Numbered from the stretch's first letter, positions 7,322-16,513 are shown. The stretch: 31,099 bases of DNA from JBHELG01 sp046263195 (GCA_046263195.1 JBHELG010000093.1:1-31099); one strand, 5' to 3'. The notes: a model not told the origin generated them from the sequence alone. Program-made: numbers and translations.

Positions 7322-9177
7322 AGCGGAGACCTGGTGTCGGTGGCGCGTTTCACCGCGGCGCGATCGGCCAGCACTGGCTCGGCTTCGTCGTAGGCGGACA
7401 GGAGCCGGGCGTAGCCGGGGATGGTTGCCATGAGATCGGCGTGGGCCCCCCGGGCACGGATAGCCCCGTCCTCGACGTACACGACCTCGTCCGCGAGAGC
7501 GATCACGCTGCGCCGGTAGGCGATGATCACGACGGTGGAGACGAGATCACTGGCAGCCAGCCGATCGAGGATGGCCGCCTCCACGGTGGGGTCGACGCTG
7601 GAAGTGGCGTCGTCGAGCACGAGCAGGCGTGGCCGGCGGATCAGAGCACGGGCCAGGGCGATGCGCTGACGTTGACCTCCGGAGAGGGTGGCGCCACGTT
7701 CCCCGACCCGGGTGGCGTAGCCCTCCTCGAGCGCCTCGATGAAGCCATCCGCGCAGGCCGCCCACGCGGCCACCCGGACCTGCTCCCTGTCGACGTCGGC
7801 ACCCAGCGTGATGTTCTCGTAGACCGTGTCGTCGAACAGGAAGGACTCCTGAAAGACGATCGCGAGGTCGTCGGCCAGAGCCGCTCGGTTCAGGTCACGC
7901 AGGTCGACACCGTCGACGTGCACCGCGCCGGCGTCGGGGTCGAAGAGGCGGACGAGCAGGGCCGCGATCGTCGACTTGCCGCCGGCGGTGGGACCGACGA
8001 TCGCAAGCGTCCTGCCCGCAGCCAGGTCGAAGGTGATGTTCTCCACGCTGCCGGCACCGTCTCGCCCAGCCGGTGTGGGGCCCGACGGGCTTCGCCCTCG
8101 GTCCGGCGAGGGGTGGTGGAAGGAGACCTCGCGCGACCTCAACTCGGCGGGGCCGGCCCGGGAGGGTCGCTCGTCGCCGTAGGCGGAGGCGCCGGTGGCG
8201 GTCAGGATCCGCTCGATGCGGTCCCACCCCACCACGGAGCTCGGCATCAGCCCCAGCATCCAGCCGACGACCCGGGCTGGCATGGCCAGGAGCCGAAACA
8301 GGTACGCGAACAGCACCAGGTCCCCCACCGAGAGGAGACCACCGGAGACCCGCCAGGCTCCCACTCCCAGGACCAGCAGGATCGCCAGATCGGGTAGTGC
8401 CTCGACGGTGGGATCGAACGCGGCCCGGATCCTGCCGATGGTTGTCATGCGGTCGCGGAGGTCCTCGGAGCGGTTGCGGAACGAGGCGGTCTCCGCGTCC
8501 TCGCGTCCCAGGGTCTTGACCACGAGCGCGGCGTCGAAGCTCTCGTGAGCGCGCTCAGCGGTGGCTGCGCGCAGCTGCTGCGCCTCGGCGGCGACGGTCC
8601 TCATCCTCCGCTGGTAGATCCAGTTCAACAGGGCGAGCGCCGGGCCCGCCAGGAGCCCCACCGCCGCCAGGAACACGTCGGTGACCACGAGAAATACCGC
8701 GGTGACGGCGAACATCACCCCCGCGCCGACCGCCATCGGCAGCGGCGCGACCGTCCACCACGCCGACTCGATGTCGGTGTGGGCCGCGGACAGCAGCTCG
8801 CCGGTGCTGTGCTGGCGGTGCCAGGCGACCGGAAGATCGAGGTACCGCCCGGTGACCCGTTCCCGGAAGATGGCCTGCAGGCGGTACTGCATGGCATAGG
8901 CGCCGTACCGGCGGCCGTACACCCCGCCCGCCTTGAGCACGCCAACGGCCATGATGGCCATGGCGGCAGCCGCCAAGCTGGCTGTCGTGGTCGCACCCCG
9001 CGCGAGCGCCGGCAGGATCACCAGGTCGGTCACCCGGCCCAGCACGTACGACGAGGCCACGGCCATGCCTCCGTACAGGGCAGCCGCTGCCCCGCTGACC
9101 AGGAACAGCTTGGGACAGGTGCGGATGCCCGTAGCCAGCACCCTCACGCCACGCCATACCAGGGACCGCTCGCGCAT
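7318..9177 (-). CDS. ABC exporter half-transporter, degenerate-site subunit
   Basis: 619 residues, first gene of the two-gene exporter operon. The N-terminal membrane domain (about 20-310) and the C-terminal ATPase (about 345-600) follow type-I exporter order. Walker A GPTAGGKS (395-402), the Q-loop Gln443 and a canonical LSGGQ signature (498-502) are present. The Walker B ends LLVLDD, so Asp523 replaces the catalytic Glu. The H-loop reads IIAYRRS, so Tyr554 replaces the switch His. These two changes are the signature of the non-hydrolytic site in heterodimeric exporters such as TmrAB or TM287/288 (family knowledge). The partner supplies the matching degenerate signature. The ATG at 9177 starts just upstream of the membrane domain. 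The decayed LVIVD gene behind it is unrelated. Confidence 0.93.
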   Translation of the reverse strand: MRERSLVWRGVRVLATGIRTCPKLFLVSGAAAALYGGMAVASSYVLGRVTDLVILPALARGATTTASLAAAAMAIMAVGVLKAGGVYGRRYGAYAMQYRLQAIFRERVTGRYLDLPVAWHRQHSTGELLSAAHTDIESAWWTVAPLPMAVGAGVMFAVTAVFLVVTDVFLAAVGLLAGPALALLNWIYQRRMRTVAAEAQQLRAATAERAHESFDAALVVKTLGREDAETASFRNRSEDLRDRMTTIGRIRAAFDPTVEALPDLAILLVLGVGAWRVSGGLLSVGDLVLFAYLFRLLAMPARVVGWMLGLMPSSVVGWDRIERILTATGASAYGDERPSRAGPAELRSREVSFHHPSPDRGRSPSGPTPAGRDGAGSVENITFDLAAGRTLAIVGPTAGGKSTIAALLVRLFDPDAGAVHVDGVDLRDLNRAALADDLAIVFQESFLFDDTVYENITLGADVDREQVRVAAWAACADGFIEALEEGYATRVGERGATLSGGQRQRIALARALIRRPRLLVLDDATSSVDPTVEAAILDRLAASDLVSTVVIIAYRRSVIALADEVVYVEDGAIRARGAHADLMATIPGYARLLSAYDEAEPVLADRAAVKRATDTRSPL

Positions 9178-9210
9178 GATCCCCGATGGTACGGAGGCAG
9201 GCGAAGCCAG

Positions 9211-10101
9211 CTAGTTGCGGAGTGCACGCTCCTGCGTCTGGGGGTTGAGACGCCCGAGCTCGACCCCCAACGACTCGTCGCTGAAGCCGACCACCTTCCC
9301 GTCCCAGCTGAAGGTCGCCGAGCGCCAGAAGTCCACCCCGACCTCGGGGTCGTTCGGGGCTCCCCGCTTGCACCATTCGCTTCCGTTGGGTCATCGAACA
9401 CCCACAGGGGCCTATCGGTGTTGGGAATGCCGTCGCGACCGATGCGCCAAAGCTGGGCCTGCTCCGCGCAGGCCGCGGCCGCGAGCCGCAGTTCGACGAA
9501 GACGCTGATGTCGTGACAGCCCCTCATGGCAGTGGGCGCGGGGGTCACTGGCCCATGTCGGCGGGAGCGAACCGATTGTCGGCATCACCCGGATGTTGGA
9601 TCGGTGGCTCGCCACCTCGCTCGCGGCCTGCGGCTCGTCGAGCGGCACGCGCAGGACCTGGATGACGCCGTGGAGTGGATCCCTCCCCGCTGCGGGCGCG
9701 CGCGGGTGACCGCAGGTCGGGCCGGGGCCGAGCGGGTAGGACGACATGTAGAGGAGGAGCTCCGTGCGACTGTTGGGGTATGCGGTGATCGTGTGCGCCC
9801 CGCAGTCGGTGTATACGCCAGAGACGAACTTCGGCTGTCTGGGGTCGCCGATGTCGAAGATGCGGACGCCCTCCCAGCCGCCGGGGTCGATCGGATTCGC
9901 GAGGGGCGAGCCGCATTCGGGTCCGGTCAGCCAGAAGGAATAATCGCGCAGGAAATGGCCAGCCCCAGCCATTGCGGTAGAGGTGACGCGCGGAACCATC
10001 CATAGGATAGAGGGCGCTGCTCGGAGCAAGAAGCAGCCGAGTGTGTACACGAGAAGCAGAAGAAGCGGTTCTCGCCTGGCGAGCTTGAAACGAGACGCCA
10101 C
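9211..10101 (-). pseudogene. LVIVD-repeat (beta-propeller) protein, multiply frameshifted remnant
   Basis: Reading right to left, three frames in turn encode consecutive parts of one protein. GWEGVRIFDIGDPRQPKFV and YTDCGAHTITAYPNSRT lie in the first frame. The sequence continues as PPIQHPGDADNRFAPADMG in a second frame (shift near 9600-9612). Next comes RGCHDISVFVELRLAA through PLWVFDDPTEANG in a third (shift near 9530-9548). Finally VDFWRSATFSWDGKVVGFSDES returns to the first frame (shift near 9355-9375) and ends in TAG at 9211-9213. These are recognisable pieces of the secreted LVIVD-repeat proteins. The usual N-terminal repeats and the C-terminal end are missing as well. It is therefore a truncated pseudogene, unless the three indels are assembly errors. 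Confidence 0.75.
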
Positions 10102-10171
10102 GGGATCTCATGAGCGGAGGAAGATGAAGTCCCCCCGTCCGTCAACCGGGGTGAGGCTGGGAAGGTCGAGG

Positions 10172-11283
<1,112 letters not shown>

Positions 11284-11287
<4 letters not shown>

Positions 11288-11580
11288 TCCGAGTCGTGTT
11301 GCCTGCGCATCTACGGACGCTCGCACGGGTTCAAGGTGAGGTGGAGCTGGAGGTGGAGGGGACGGCGACACAGAGACTGGTCCTTGACCAGCTCGAGGCC
11401 ACCTATCCCATGCTGCGTGGGACGATCCGCGACCCTGTCACGCAACGGCGCCGAGCGCTCGTGAGGTTCTTCGCGTGCGAGCAGGACCTGTCCCACGAAC
11501 CACCAGACGCTCCGCTCCCCGACGCTGTCGCCAAGGGGGACGAGCCCTTTGTGATCGTGGGGGCCATGGCCGGCGGTTGA
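11284..11580 (+). CDS. MoaD/ThiS-family ubiquitin-like small protein
   Basis: 98 residues ending in Gly-Gly, as required for C-terminal adenylation and thiocarboxylation in MoaD, ThiS and related sulfur carriers or ubiquitin-like modifiers. The body fits the beta-grasp fold: an N-terminal VVLPAHLRTLARV strand, the QRLVLDQLEATYPMLRG helix region (the T..EVL..L...YP pattern of the family), and the C-terminal PFVIVGAMAGG. The start codon overlaps the stop of the beta-propeller gene (ATGA at 11284-11287). No E1-like MoeB/ThiF enzyme or molybdopterin/thiamine gene is nearby, so whether it serves cofactor synthesis, sulfur delivery or protein conjugation is open. Its coupling with a propeller protein argues against a simple housekeeping MoaD. 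Confidence 0.85.
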
Positions 11581-11613
11581 GCGGCCCTCGACTATGAGCG
11601 CAGCGGGCGTGAG

Positions 11614-12477
11614 ATGGACGATCAACTGAGGAGTCTCTACGCGGCCCCCCTGGAAGAGTTCGTCGCGGAGCGAGACGCTCTGGCGCGAACGTTGCGAGAG
11701 AGGGGCGAGAGGGAGGCAGCAGCGGCCGTGAAGGCGCTGCGCAAGCCCACCGTTACGGCCTGGGCCCTCAATCAACTCTCGCGTCGACAGCCCCGAAAGC
11801 TGGGACGGCTCCTGGAGGCCGCGGACCGGCTGGGGCAGGCTCAGAGTGAGGCGATAAGTGGCGCTGCGAGCCCAGGAAAACTGCGCGAGGCCATCACTGA
11901 GTATCGGGAAGCGCTGGAGGACGTGAGCCGCGAGGCGTCGGACATCCTCGAAGGGGCTGGCACGAGCCCCCCTGCGCGCATGCCGGAGGTGTTGGCGAGT
12001 CTGCAGGCGGCCACGGTGGACGAGGAGGCTCGACGGCAACTTCGGGAGGGCACCCTGACGCGGCCGTTCGCGAGCACCGGGCTCGCTGGCCTCGAACCTG
12101 GCCTCGTCGCGGCTCCCCGGAGCCCGCCGCGGGGGGACCCTCAGCCCGTGCCGCAGGAGGCCCGGCAGGGCGCACTCGCGACCGCCCGTCGAGCCGAGGC
12201 GCGCGAGCGCGAACGTAGGGCACGGAAGCAGCTCGGCTCTCTGCTGCAGGAAGCCGATCAGCTGAAGCGGGCGGCCGAGTCAGCCAGGAAGCGGGCCGAG
12301 CGGTTGGCTTCAGAGGCCGAGGTGGCCGACAGGCAAGCGCGGGAAGCCGAACAACGGGCTGAGGAGGCCACGGAGGCGGTGCGACGCGCGCGTGAGGAGC
12401 TCGAAGCGGCGGAGCGGGCGATGAAGGAGACGGAACGTCTCGCGAGCCTCGCTCACGACGACCGCCCGTCCGGGTAG
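11614..12477 (+). CDS. coiled-coil protein of an uncharacterised actinobacterial family
   Basis: 287 residues. The N-terminal region (LRSLYAAPLEEFVAERDALARTL, then AAAVKALRKPTVTAWALNQLSR) is a recognisable conserved actinobacterial motif without known function. A linker rich in Pro/Gly lies around residues 160-190. Residues about 190-280 form a long Ala/Glu/Arg heptad-rich coiled coil. No signal peptide or membrane helix is present, so it is likely cytoplasmic. The stop lies five bases before the GTG of the AlkB-like gene, so the two are probably one transcript. It may be a scaffold or nucleic-acid-associated protein, but nothing in the sequence proves this. Confidence 0.72.
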   Translation: MDDQLRSLYAAPLEEFVAERDALARTLRERGEREAAAAVKALRKPTVTAWALNQLSRRQPRKLGRLLEAADRLGQAQSEAISGAASPGKLREAITEYREALEDVSREASDILEGAGTSPPARMPEVLASLQAATVDEEARRQLREGTLTRPFASTGLAGLEPGLVAAPRSPPRGDPQPVPQEARQGALATARRAEARERERRARKQLGSLLQEADQLKRAAESARKRAERLASEAEVADRQAREAEQRAEEATEAVRRAREELEAAERAMKETERLASLAHDDRPSG

Positions 12478-12482
12478 GTCCG

Positions 12483-13046
12483 GTGCCAGGCGAACCCCCT
12501 GTCGTCGAGGAGCCGGAGGGGCTCCTGTACCGACCCGACTTCCTCGGTGAGGCCGAGGAATGCGACCTCCGCGACGTCCTCCTGGGGATGGAGTTGCAGC
12601 AGATTCGGATGCGTGGGCAGACGGCTAGACGGACCGTGCGCCACTTCGGCTACGGCTACGACTACGACTCGTGGGGTCTGCGCCCGACGGAGCCGCTGCC
12701 CTCCGAGCTCCTATGGATCCGGGATCGCGCCGCGGAGCTGGCCGAACTCCCGCCGGACGAGATGGCCCAGGTTCTCGTCACCCGGTACCCACCCGGCGCG
12801 AGTATCGGCTGGCATAGAGACGCTCCCGCCTTCGGGGCGAAGGTAGTCGGCGTGTCGCTCGGGTCTGCCTGCCGGATGCGCTTTCAGCGGGAGCCGGCAG
12901 GGGTCCGGCGCGTGTTCGAGCTACAGCTCGCTCCTGGCTCCGCCTACGTCCTGTCCGGAGCCGTCAGGTCCGCCTGGCAGCACCAGATCCCGGCCGTCAA
13001 GGCGCTCCGCTACTCGGTGACCTTTCGCCAGGTCCGAGGCCTGTGA
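12483..13046 (+). CDS. AlkB-like 2-oxoglutarate/Fe(II)-dependent dioxygenase
   Basis: 187 residues, close to the size of bacterial AlkB homologues, which oxidatively demethylate alkylated bases in DNA or RNA using 2-oxoglutarate and Fe(II). The metal ligands are visible as His111-x-Asp113 (GWHRDAPAFG) and His167 (WQHQIP). Arg176 and Arg182 in RYSVTFR match the 2-oxoglutarate and substrate-binding RxxxxxR motif. The Tyr-rich segment HFGYGYDYDSWG (54-65) corresponds to the nucleotide recognition lid. The start is a GTG at 12483, immediately behind the coiled-coil gene. There is no Ada or AlkA gene in the window. The fold is certain; whether the substrate is DNA, RNA or protein is not determined. 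Confidence 0.88.
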   Translation: MPGEPPVVEEPEGLLYRPDFLGEAEECDLRDVLLGMELQQIRMRGQTARRTVRHFGYGYDYDSWGLRPTEPLPSELLWIRDRAAELAELPPDEMAQVLVTRYPPGASIGWHRDAPAFGAKVVGVSLGSACRMRFQREPAGVRRVFELQLAPGSAYVLSGAVRSAWQHQIPAVKALRYSVTFRQVRGL

Positions 13047-13169
13047 GTCGCGATTCCGCGCACTCGGGGGCGGAAGCGACCCCGGGGGGTGCCGGGCTGT
13101 CCCACGCTCTCCCTTCGACGTTCCCCTAGGCGCCCCCCTCCCGCCTCTGATCCGAGTCAAGGTTCGAAG

Positions 13170-13391
13170 ATGTCCAACAAGCGCCCGATGCTGCAACGTC
13201 GTCGAGTCACACGTGCCCATGATCCACCCGTGGCTGCGGAGTGGTCAGAAGTCGCGACGAGGCTGGCCAGCGACCTCATAGCCCAAGCCGGCCGCCAGTG
13301 GCTCGATTTCTGGTTCAGCAATGCCAACCGCGCCATGGACCTCTGGTGGGGAACGCTAGGCTCACGCGCTCGCACAAGAGCGCTGCGGTAG
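13170..13391 (+). CDS. small Trp-rich protein, possibly phasin-like
   Basis: 73 residues from an ATG at 13170 with AAGG about seven bases upstream. The N-terminus is basic. The second half is an amphipathic, Trp-rich helix: ASDLIAQAGRQWLDFWFSN followed by RAMDLWWG. The phrase R-Q-W-L-[DS]-[FL]-W recurs in another small gene at 17745-17951 on the other strand, suggesting a small paralogous family. Such helices resemble phasin or PHA-granule-associated proteins, but this is only a resemblance. It lies immediately upstream of a patatin-like gene fragment. Confidence 0.4.
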   Translation: MSNKRPMLQRRRVTRAHDPPVAAEWSEVATRLASDLIAQAGRQWLDFWFSNANRAMDLWWGTLGSRARTRALR

Positions 13392-13442
13392 CCCTGGTCC
13401 TCAAGCTCGGGACGGACGCGGCGGCGGCCTAACGTGCCCCGG

Positions 13443-13730
13443 TGGATGGCGGAGATCCGCGACCGGCACAACGACTGGCTGGTCTCATCTCCCTCAGTCA
13501 GGAGTTCTACTTCATCGGCATCCTCAACCACCTCATGACGGCGGGCAGGCTGCCAGGCACGAAGCACGAGGTGATAAAACTCCGCTCGATCAGGATGAGT
13601 GAGGAGGTGGCAGCCTCCCCTGGACTACGAATCAAAGCTCAGCCGGAGTTCGAAGCACATCAGAAAGCTCGAGGACCACGGTCTGGAGCGAGCGGAGGAA
13701 TTTCTGCAAGACCCGGATAGTGACACGTAG
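13443..13730 (+). pseudogene. C-terminal remnant of a patatin-like phospholipase
   Basis: Three adjoining frame segments spell one protein: WMAEIRDRHND; then LAGLISLSQEFYFIGILN through KHEVIKLRSIRMSEEVAAS; then LDYESKLSRSSKHIRKLEDHG through RAEEFLQDPDSDT, stop at 13728-13730. The first junction (about 13470) looks like a one-base deletion. The second is one extra C in the CCCC run near 13618-13621. The pattern (FI..IN, then V.I..I.MSEE, then DY.SKL.RS..FI..L..HG..RA.EFL) is the conserved C-terminal tail of patatin-like phospholipases. The catalytic GXSXG and DGG parts are absent, so this is a dead fragment. The indels themselves might be sequencing errors, but the missing N-terminal two thirds cannot be. 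Confidence 0.55.
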
Positions 13731-13766
13731 CCACCCTTTCTGAGGGACCTCGGCGGGAGATGGAGA

Positions 13767-14129
13767 ATGACAGTGATACTTGCGGTTGGCACCTACGGCT
13801 CGGATGATCCCACTCGGGCCGCGCTGCCAATGATCACGGCACAAGGTGCCCTGGACAGCGGAAATCAGGCCCAGGTGGCCTTTCTCGGAGAAGCGACCTA
13901 CCTCCTTCGTCCCGGGCTCGCTGACCAGGTCGTGGCCGTCGCCTTCGGCAATGTCGGGGAACATATGCGCGCACTTGCGGATCGAGGCGTACCGTTCTTC
14001 GTGTGAGGCCCTTGTCATGCCGCCCGTGTGGTGGCGGATGAGGACCTCGCAGCGTGGAACGCCGAGCGGATCGACCACATAGGATTCGCGCAGCTCATCG
14101 CGGCCGCTGATCGTACGATCACCTTCTAG
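13767..14129 (+). CDS. DsrE-family protein with in-frame TGA at the active-site Cys: candidate selenoprotein
   Basis: Read through one TGA (14004-14006), the frame encodes 120 residues, full length for DsrE-like proteins, and ends at TAG 14127-14129. The N-terminus VILAVGTYGSDDPTRAALPM and the AFLGEATYLLRPG segment are typical DsrE fold. After GVPFFV comes the TGA as codon 80, then G-P-C, so the motif reads [TGA]-G-P-C where relatives have C-x-P-C. Downstream coding resumes cleanly with EDLAAWNAERIDH and ADRTITF, as in relatives. TGA is a normal stop elsewhere in the window, so general recoding is excluded. A SECIS-like hairpin follows. DsrE-fold proteins handle sulfane sulfur or thiols in the cytoplasm; Sec would be a redox-active replacement. 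The alternative is a nonsense mutation in a dying gene, since its left neighbour is a remnant. The ATG has GGGAGATGGAG upstream. Confidence 0.68.
14015..14041 (+). promoter_or_regulatory. putative bacterial SECIS hairpin
   Basis: Within the coding sequence just after the in-frame TGA, bases 14015-14018 pair with 14038-14041 and bases 14020-14024 (CCGCC) pair with 14033-14037 (GGCGG), all Watson-Crick, with G14019 bulged. The 8-base apical loop is CGUGUGGU. Its first base is 19 positions after the last TGA base (18 intervening nt), and G is the second loop base. This matches the published bacterial SECIS description (loop 16-37 nt after UGA, G in the first two loop positions). GC-rich DNA forms hairpins readily, so it is supportive, not decisive. 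Confidence 0.5.
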
Positions 14130-14168
14130 GTGTAGCCGACCGCTCAGCGCGAAAGCCGCGAGGAGCCG

Positions 14169-15713
14169 TCAGCTCCCGTCAGGTGATCGCCCGGACCGCA
14201 GGTAGATGGGGTTGGTGAGCGCTTCCATGTCCGTGCGCCCGGAGAGCGGTGTACGAGCCGGCACCTCGGGCAGGCTCCTGACCTCAGCCCGTACGTAGCC
14301 GGCGGCGATGGGCACCCTGAGCGTGAAGGTCTGGGAGTCCTCGGTTATGGGCTGCGCCGGCCATTGCTGGCCCCCGACGGTCACGATCAGCCTCATCCCA
14401 GCTGCACGTCGGACGATCAGCTCGACGTGGGCCAGGTCCGCGGCAGCCCCATAGATGACGGCCCCTGCCCGTTCGTGCTGGCCACCTGGACCCTCGGCGC
14501 CGAGCTCCAACTCGACCCCGTCCGGCACTCGAGTGATGTACGACCGTCCCGCCCGCAGGGCGTCGACGAGCGCCCCGCGTTCGAGCCGCTCGGCATACAC
14601 GACGGTGGTGGGCGTGCCTGCCACCAGACCGTAAGGGTTGTCGGTGCCGTGAAGGTCGCTGCCGCCGTTGGCGGGGATCCGCCAACCTTCCCGCAGAAGG
14701 CCGTCCCACAGCTTCAGCGTCGCCTCGCTGTCGGGCCTGAACTGCCCGGACCACACCTCGATCCCATCAGGGCGGGCTGCGCGATCAGCCACGGCGTCAG
14801 TGAAGAACTGCCACGCGACGTGGGCGAGCATCGGATGGGCAGCCGATACGTACGCCCCCAGTTGGTGTGCTGTGCGCAGGAAATCGATGATCCGCCCCTC
14901 GTTTGGGCGGGTCGGGACGCCCAGGGGCCGCTGCCGCCAGTCCAGCCATCCCGTCGGGTCCAAAAGGCCCGAGACGGTGGCGTGGCCATGGAACCAGTTG
15001 GTCATCTCCTCGCCGGCCAGAAACAACACCCCCGGTTCGGCGTCACGCGCGAGATGCAGGTTCTGGCTGACCACGTTGTGGTCGGTCAGGGCCACGAAAT
15101 CGAGCCCGATCCGGCGACAGGTGGCGGCCCACTCCGCCGCCGTCATCGCGCTGCCTGTTGCCCAGGCGTCGCTCGACTCGGGAGTGTGGCAGTGCAGGTC
15201 CCCCCGGTACCACCCGGGTGCATCTCGCACCACGCCCTGAATGGGATCGGGCCGGAAGGCCCCACGGGCCAACCCGGACCTCAGGGTCACCGTTACGGTG
15301 ACCACCGTGAGCGGCGGTGCCTGGAAGACCGGCACGATCACGGTCCAGGTGCCGGGCTGGATCGGTCCCGGCAGGAACGATGGCGACGCCACGTCGGTCG
15401 CGACGAAGAAGTCGGAGCGCTCGTCCCCGTACACGCCCCGGAAGCCGGACGACTGATAACCGGCGCCCCGCCAGTCGAACAAGCCGACGCCCAGCTTCGC
15501 TGGCTGCGAATGCCGCATGGTCACGTCGATCCGATCGACTCCGGCGGGTACGTCGAAGGGCAGGTAGGCGTAGTAGCCGGTGCCCGCCACGGTTGTGGTC
15601 AATGTCAGCGTGTCGTCGGCTCGCTGTGGGCGCTGGCTGACCATCCTCGTAGGCAGGACGGCTGACAGCCCGCCCGCTCCGACGGCGTGGAGCAGGTCGC
15701 GGCGGCTGATCAT
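14169..15713 (-). CDS. exported CehA/McbA-family PHP-domain metallohydrolase
   Basis: 514 residues. The N-terminus MISRRDLLHAVGAGGLSAVLP is a twin-arginine-type signal, so export in folded form is likely. Residues about 30-160 form a beta-rich domain. The PHP metal-binding motifs follow in order: DLHCHTPESSDAW, then FVALTDHN, then GEEMTN with the HGHATVSG stretch, then SAAHP, and finally ANGGSDLHG. These His/Asp motifs bind the multinuclear metal centre of the PHP superfamily; CehA and McbA are carbaryl hydrolase relatives. A C-terminal beta domain (about 420-500) completes the protein. Probable role: periplasmic or surface hydrolysis of an ester or phosphoester; substrate unknown. The ATG at 15713 was chosen because the Tat motif starts there. 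The methyltransferase gene diverges from it 38 bases away, so both promoters must lie within or near that gap. Confidence 0.87.
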   Translation of the reverse strand: MISRRDLLHAVGAGGLSAVLPTRMVSQRPQRADDTLTLTTTVAGTGYYAYLPFDVPAGVDRIDVTMRHSQPAKLGVGLFDWRGAGYQSSGFRGVYGDERSDFFVATDVASPSFLPGPIQPGTWTVIVPVFQAPPLTVVTVTVTLRSGLARGAFRPDPIQGVVRDAPGWYRGDLHCHTPESSDAWATGSAMTAAEWAATCRRIGLDFVALTDHNVVSQNLHLARDAEPGVLFLAGEEMTNWFHGHATVSGLLDPTGWLDWRQRPLGVPTRPNEGRIIDFLRTAHQLGAYVSAAHPMLAHVAWQFFTDAVADRAARPDGIEVWSGQFRPDSEATLKLWDGLLREGWRIPANGGSDLHGTDNPYGLVAGTPTTVVYAERLERGALVDALRAGRSYITRVPDGVELELGAEGPGGQHERAGAVIYGAAADLAHVELIVRRAAGMRLIVTVGGQQWPAQPITEDSQTFTLRVPIAAGYVRAEVRSLPEVPARTPLSGRTDMEALTNPIYLRSGRSPDGS

Positions 15714-15751
15714 GCACAGGAACCTAGCGCGACACCAGCAGGAGCCGGCAG

Positions 15752-16513
15752 ATGACACGGGAGCCTTACGGGACGCTTGCGAGCGTGTACGAGTGGCTGC
15801 TTCCCGAGGCCCTGCTGACCCCCGAGGGTGCCGTTGCGGCCTTCGCGGAACATATTGCCGCTCTCGAGGCGGGAGCGCGGGTGCTTGATTGCGCCGCGGG
15901 GACGGGGCTTCTCGCCGTCGGCCTCGTGTTGCGCGGTTTCGAGGTCGTCGCCTCGGACGCAAGTGGTGCGATGTTGGAGCGGGCGAGCCGGCTCGCTGCC
16001 GACTACGGCATCGATCTGCCTGTGGTGGTGGCCCGTTGGGACCAGCTGGTCCAACAAGGTTGGACCGCTCCCTTCGAGGCTGTCTTCTGCGTCGGCAACT
16101 CTCTCGCCCACGCCCCGGGGCGGGTCGCTCGGCGGGCAGCACTGCGGCAGATGGCCGCCGTGCTGCGCCCGGGCGGCCTGCTGGTCCTCACCTCGCGCAA
16201 CTGGGAACAGGTGCGCGAGAAAGGGTCCGGCCTCAGCGTGGCCGATGAGCTCGTCGAGCGCCGAGGCGAACGTGGACTGGTGGTGCACGGTTGGACGATC
16301 CCCGAAGGCTGGGACGAGCCCCACGAAGTCGACGTGGCGGTGGCCCTGATCGACGGGACGGGCCGCGTGACCAGCCATGGCGAGCGGCTGTCCTTCTGGC
16401 CGTTTCGCCACGAGGACCTCGACGCGGACCTGCGGGCGGCCGGGCTGGTTCCGATCTCCTCCACGTACGACCCGCAGGTCGAGCGCTATCTGGTCACCGC
16501 AGGATCGCTATGA
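15752..16513 (+). CDS. class I SAM-dependent methyltransferase
   Basis: 253 residues. Motif I, VLDCAAGTGLLAVGL (about 44-58), is the glycine-rich SAM-binding loop. VVASDASGAML gives the acidic ribose-binding residue at the end of strand 2. FEAVFCVGNSLAHA is motif IV, and LRPGGLLVLTSRNWEQV is the post-motif III region characteristic of small-molecule methyltransferases (Methyltransf_25/11 type, glycine/sarcosine N-methyltransferase-like). The protein is cytoplasmic. The methyl acceptor cannot be inferred, since the adjacent divergent PHP hydrolase and downstream zinc-ribbon protein give no pathway. The ATG at 15752 follows GAGCCGGCAG, a weak ribosome site. Confidence 0.88.
   Translation: MTREPYGTLASVYEWLLPEALLTPEGAVAAFAEHIAALEAGARVLDCAAGTGLLAVGLVLRGFEVVASDASGAMLERASRLAADYGIDLPVVVARWDQLVQQGWTAPFEAVFCVGNSLAHAPGRVARRAALRQMAAVLRPGGLLVLTSRNWEQVREKGSGLSVADELVERRGERGLVVHGWTIPEGWDEPHEVDVAVALIDGTGRVTSHGERLSFWPFRHEDLDADLRAAGLVPISSTYDPQVERYLVTAGSL

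Noticed and set aside
14004..14006. TGA read as Trp or Gly under an alternative genetic code
   Set aside because: TGA serves as the terminal stop of many intact genes in this window, for example at 886, 1911 and 16513.
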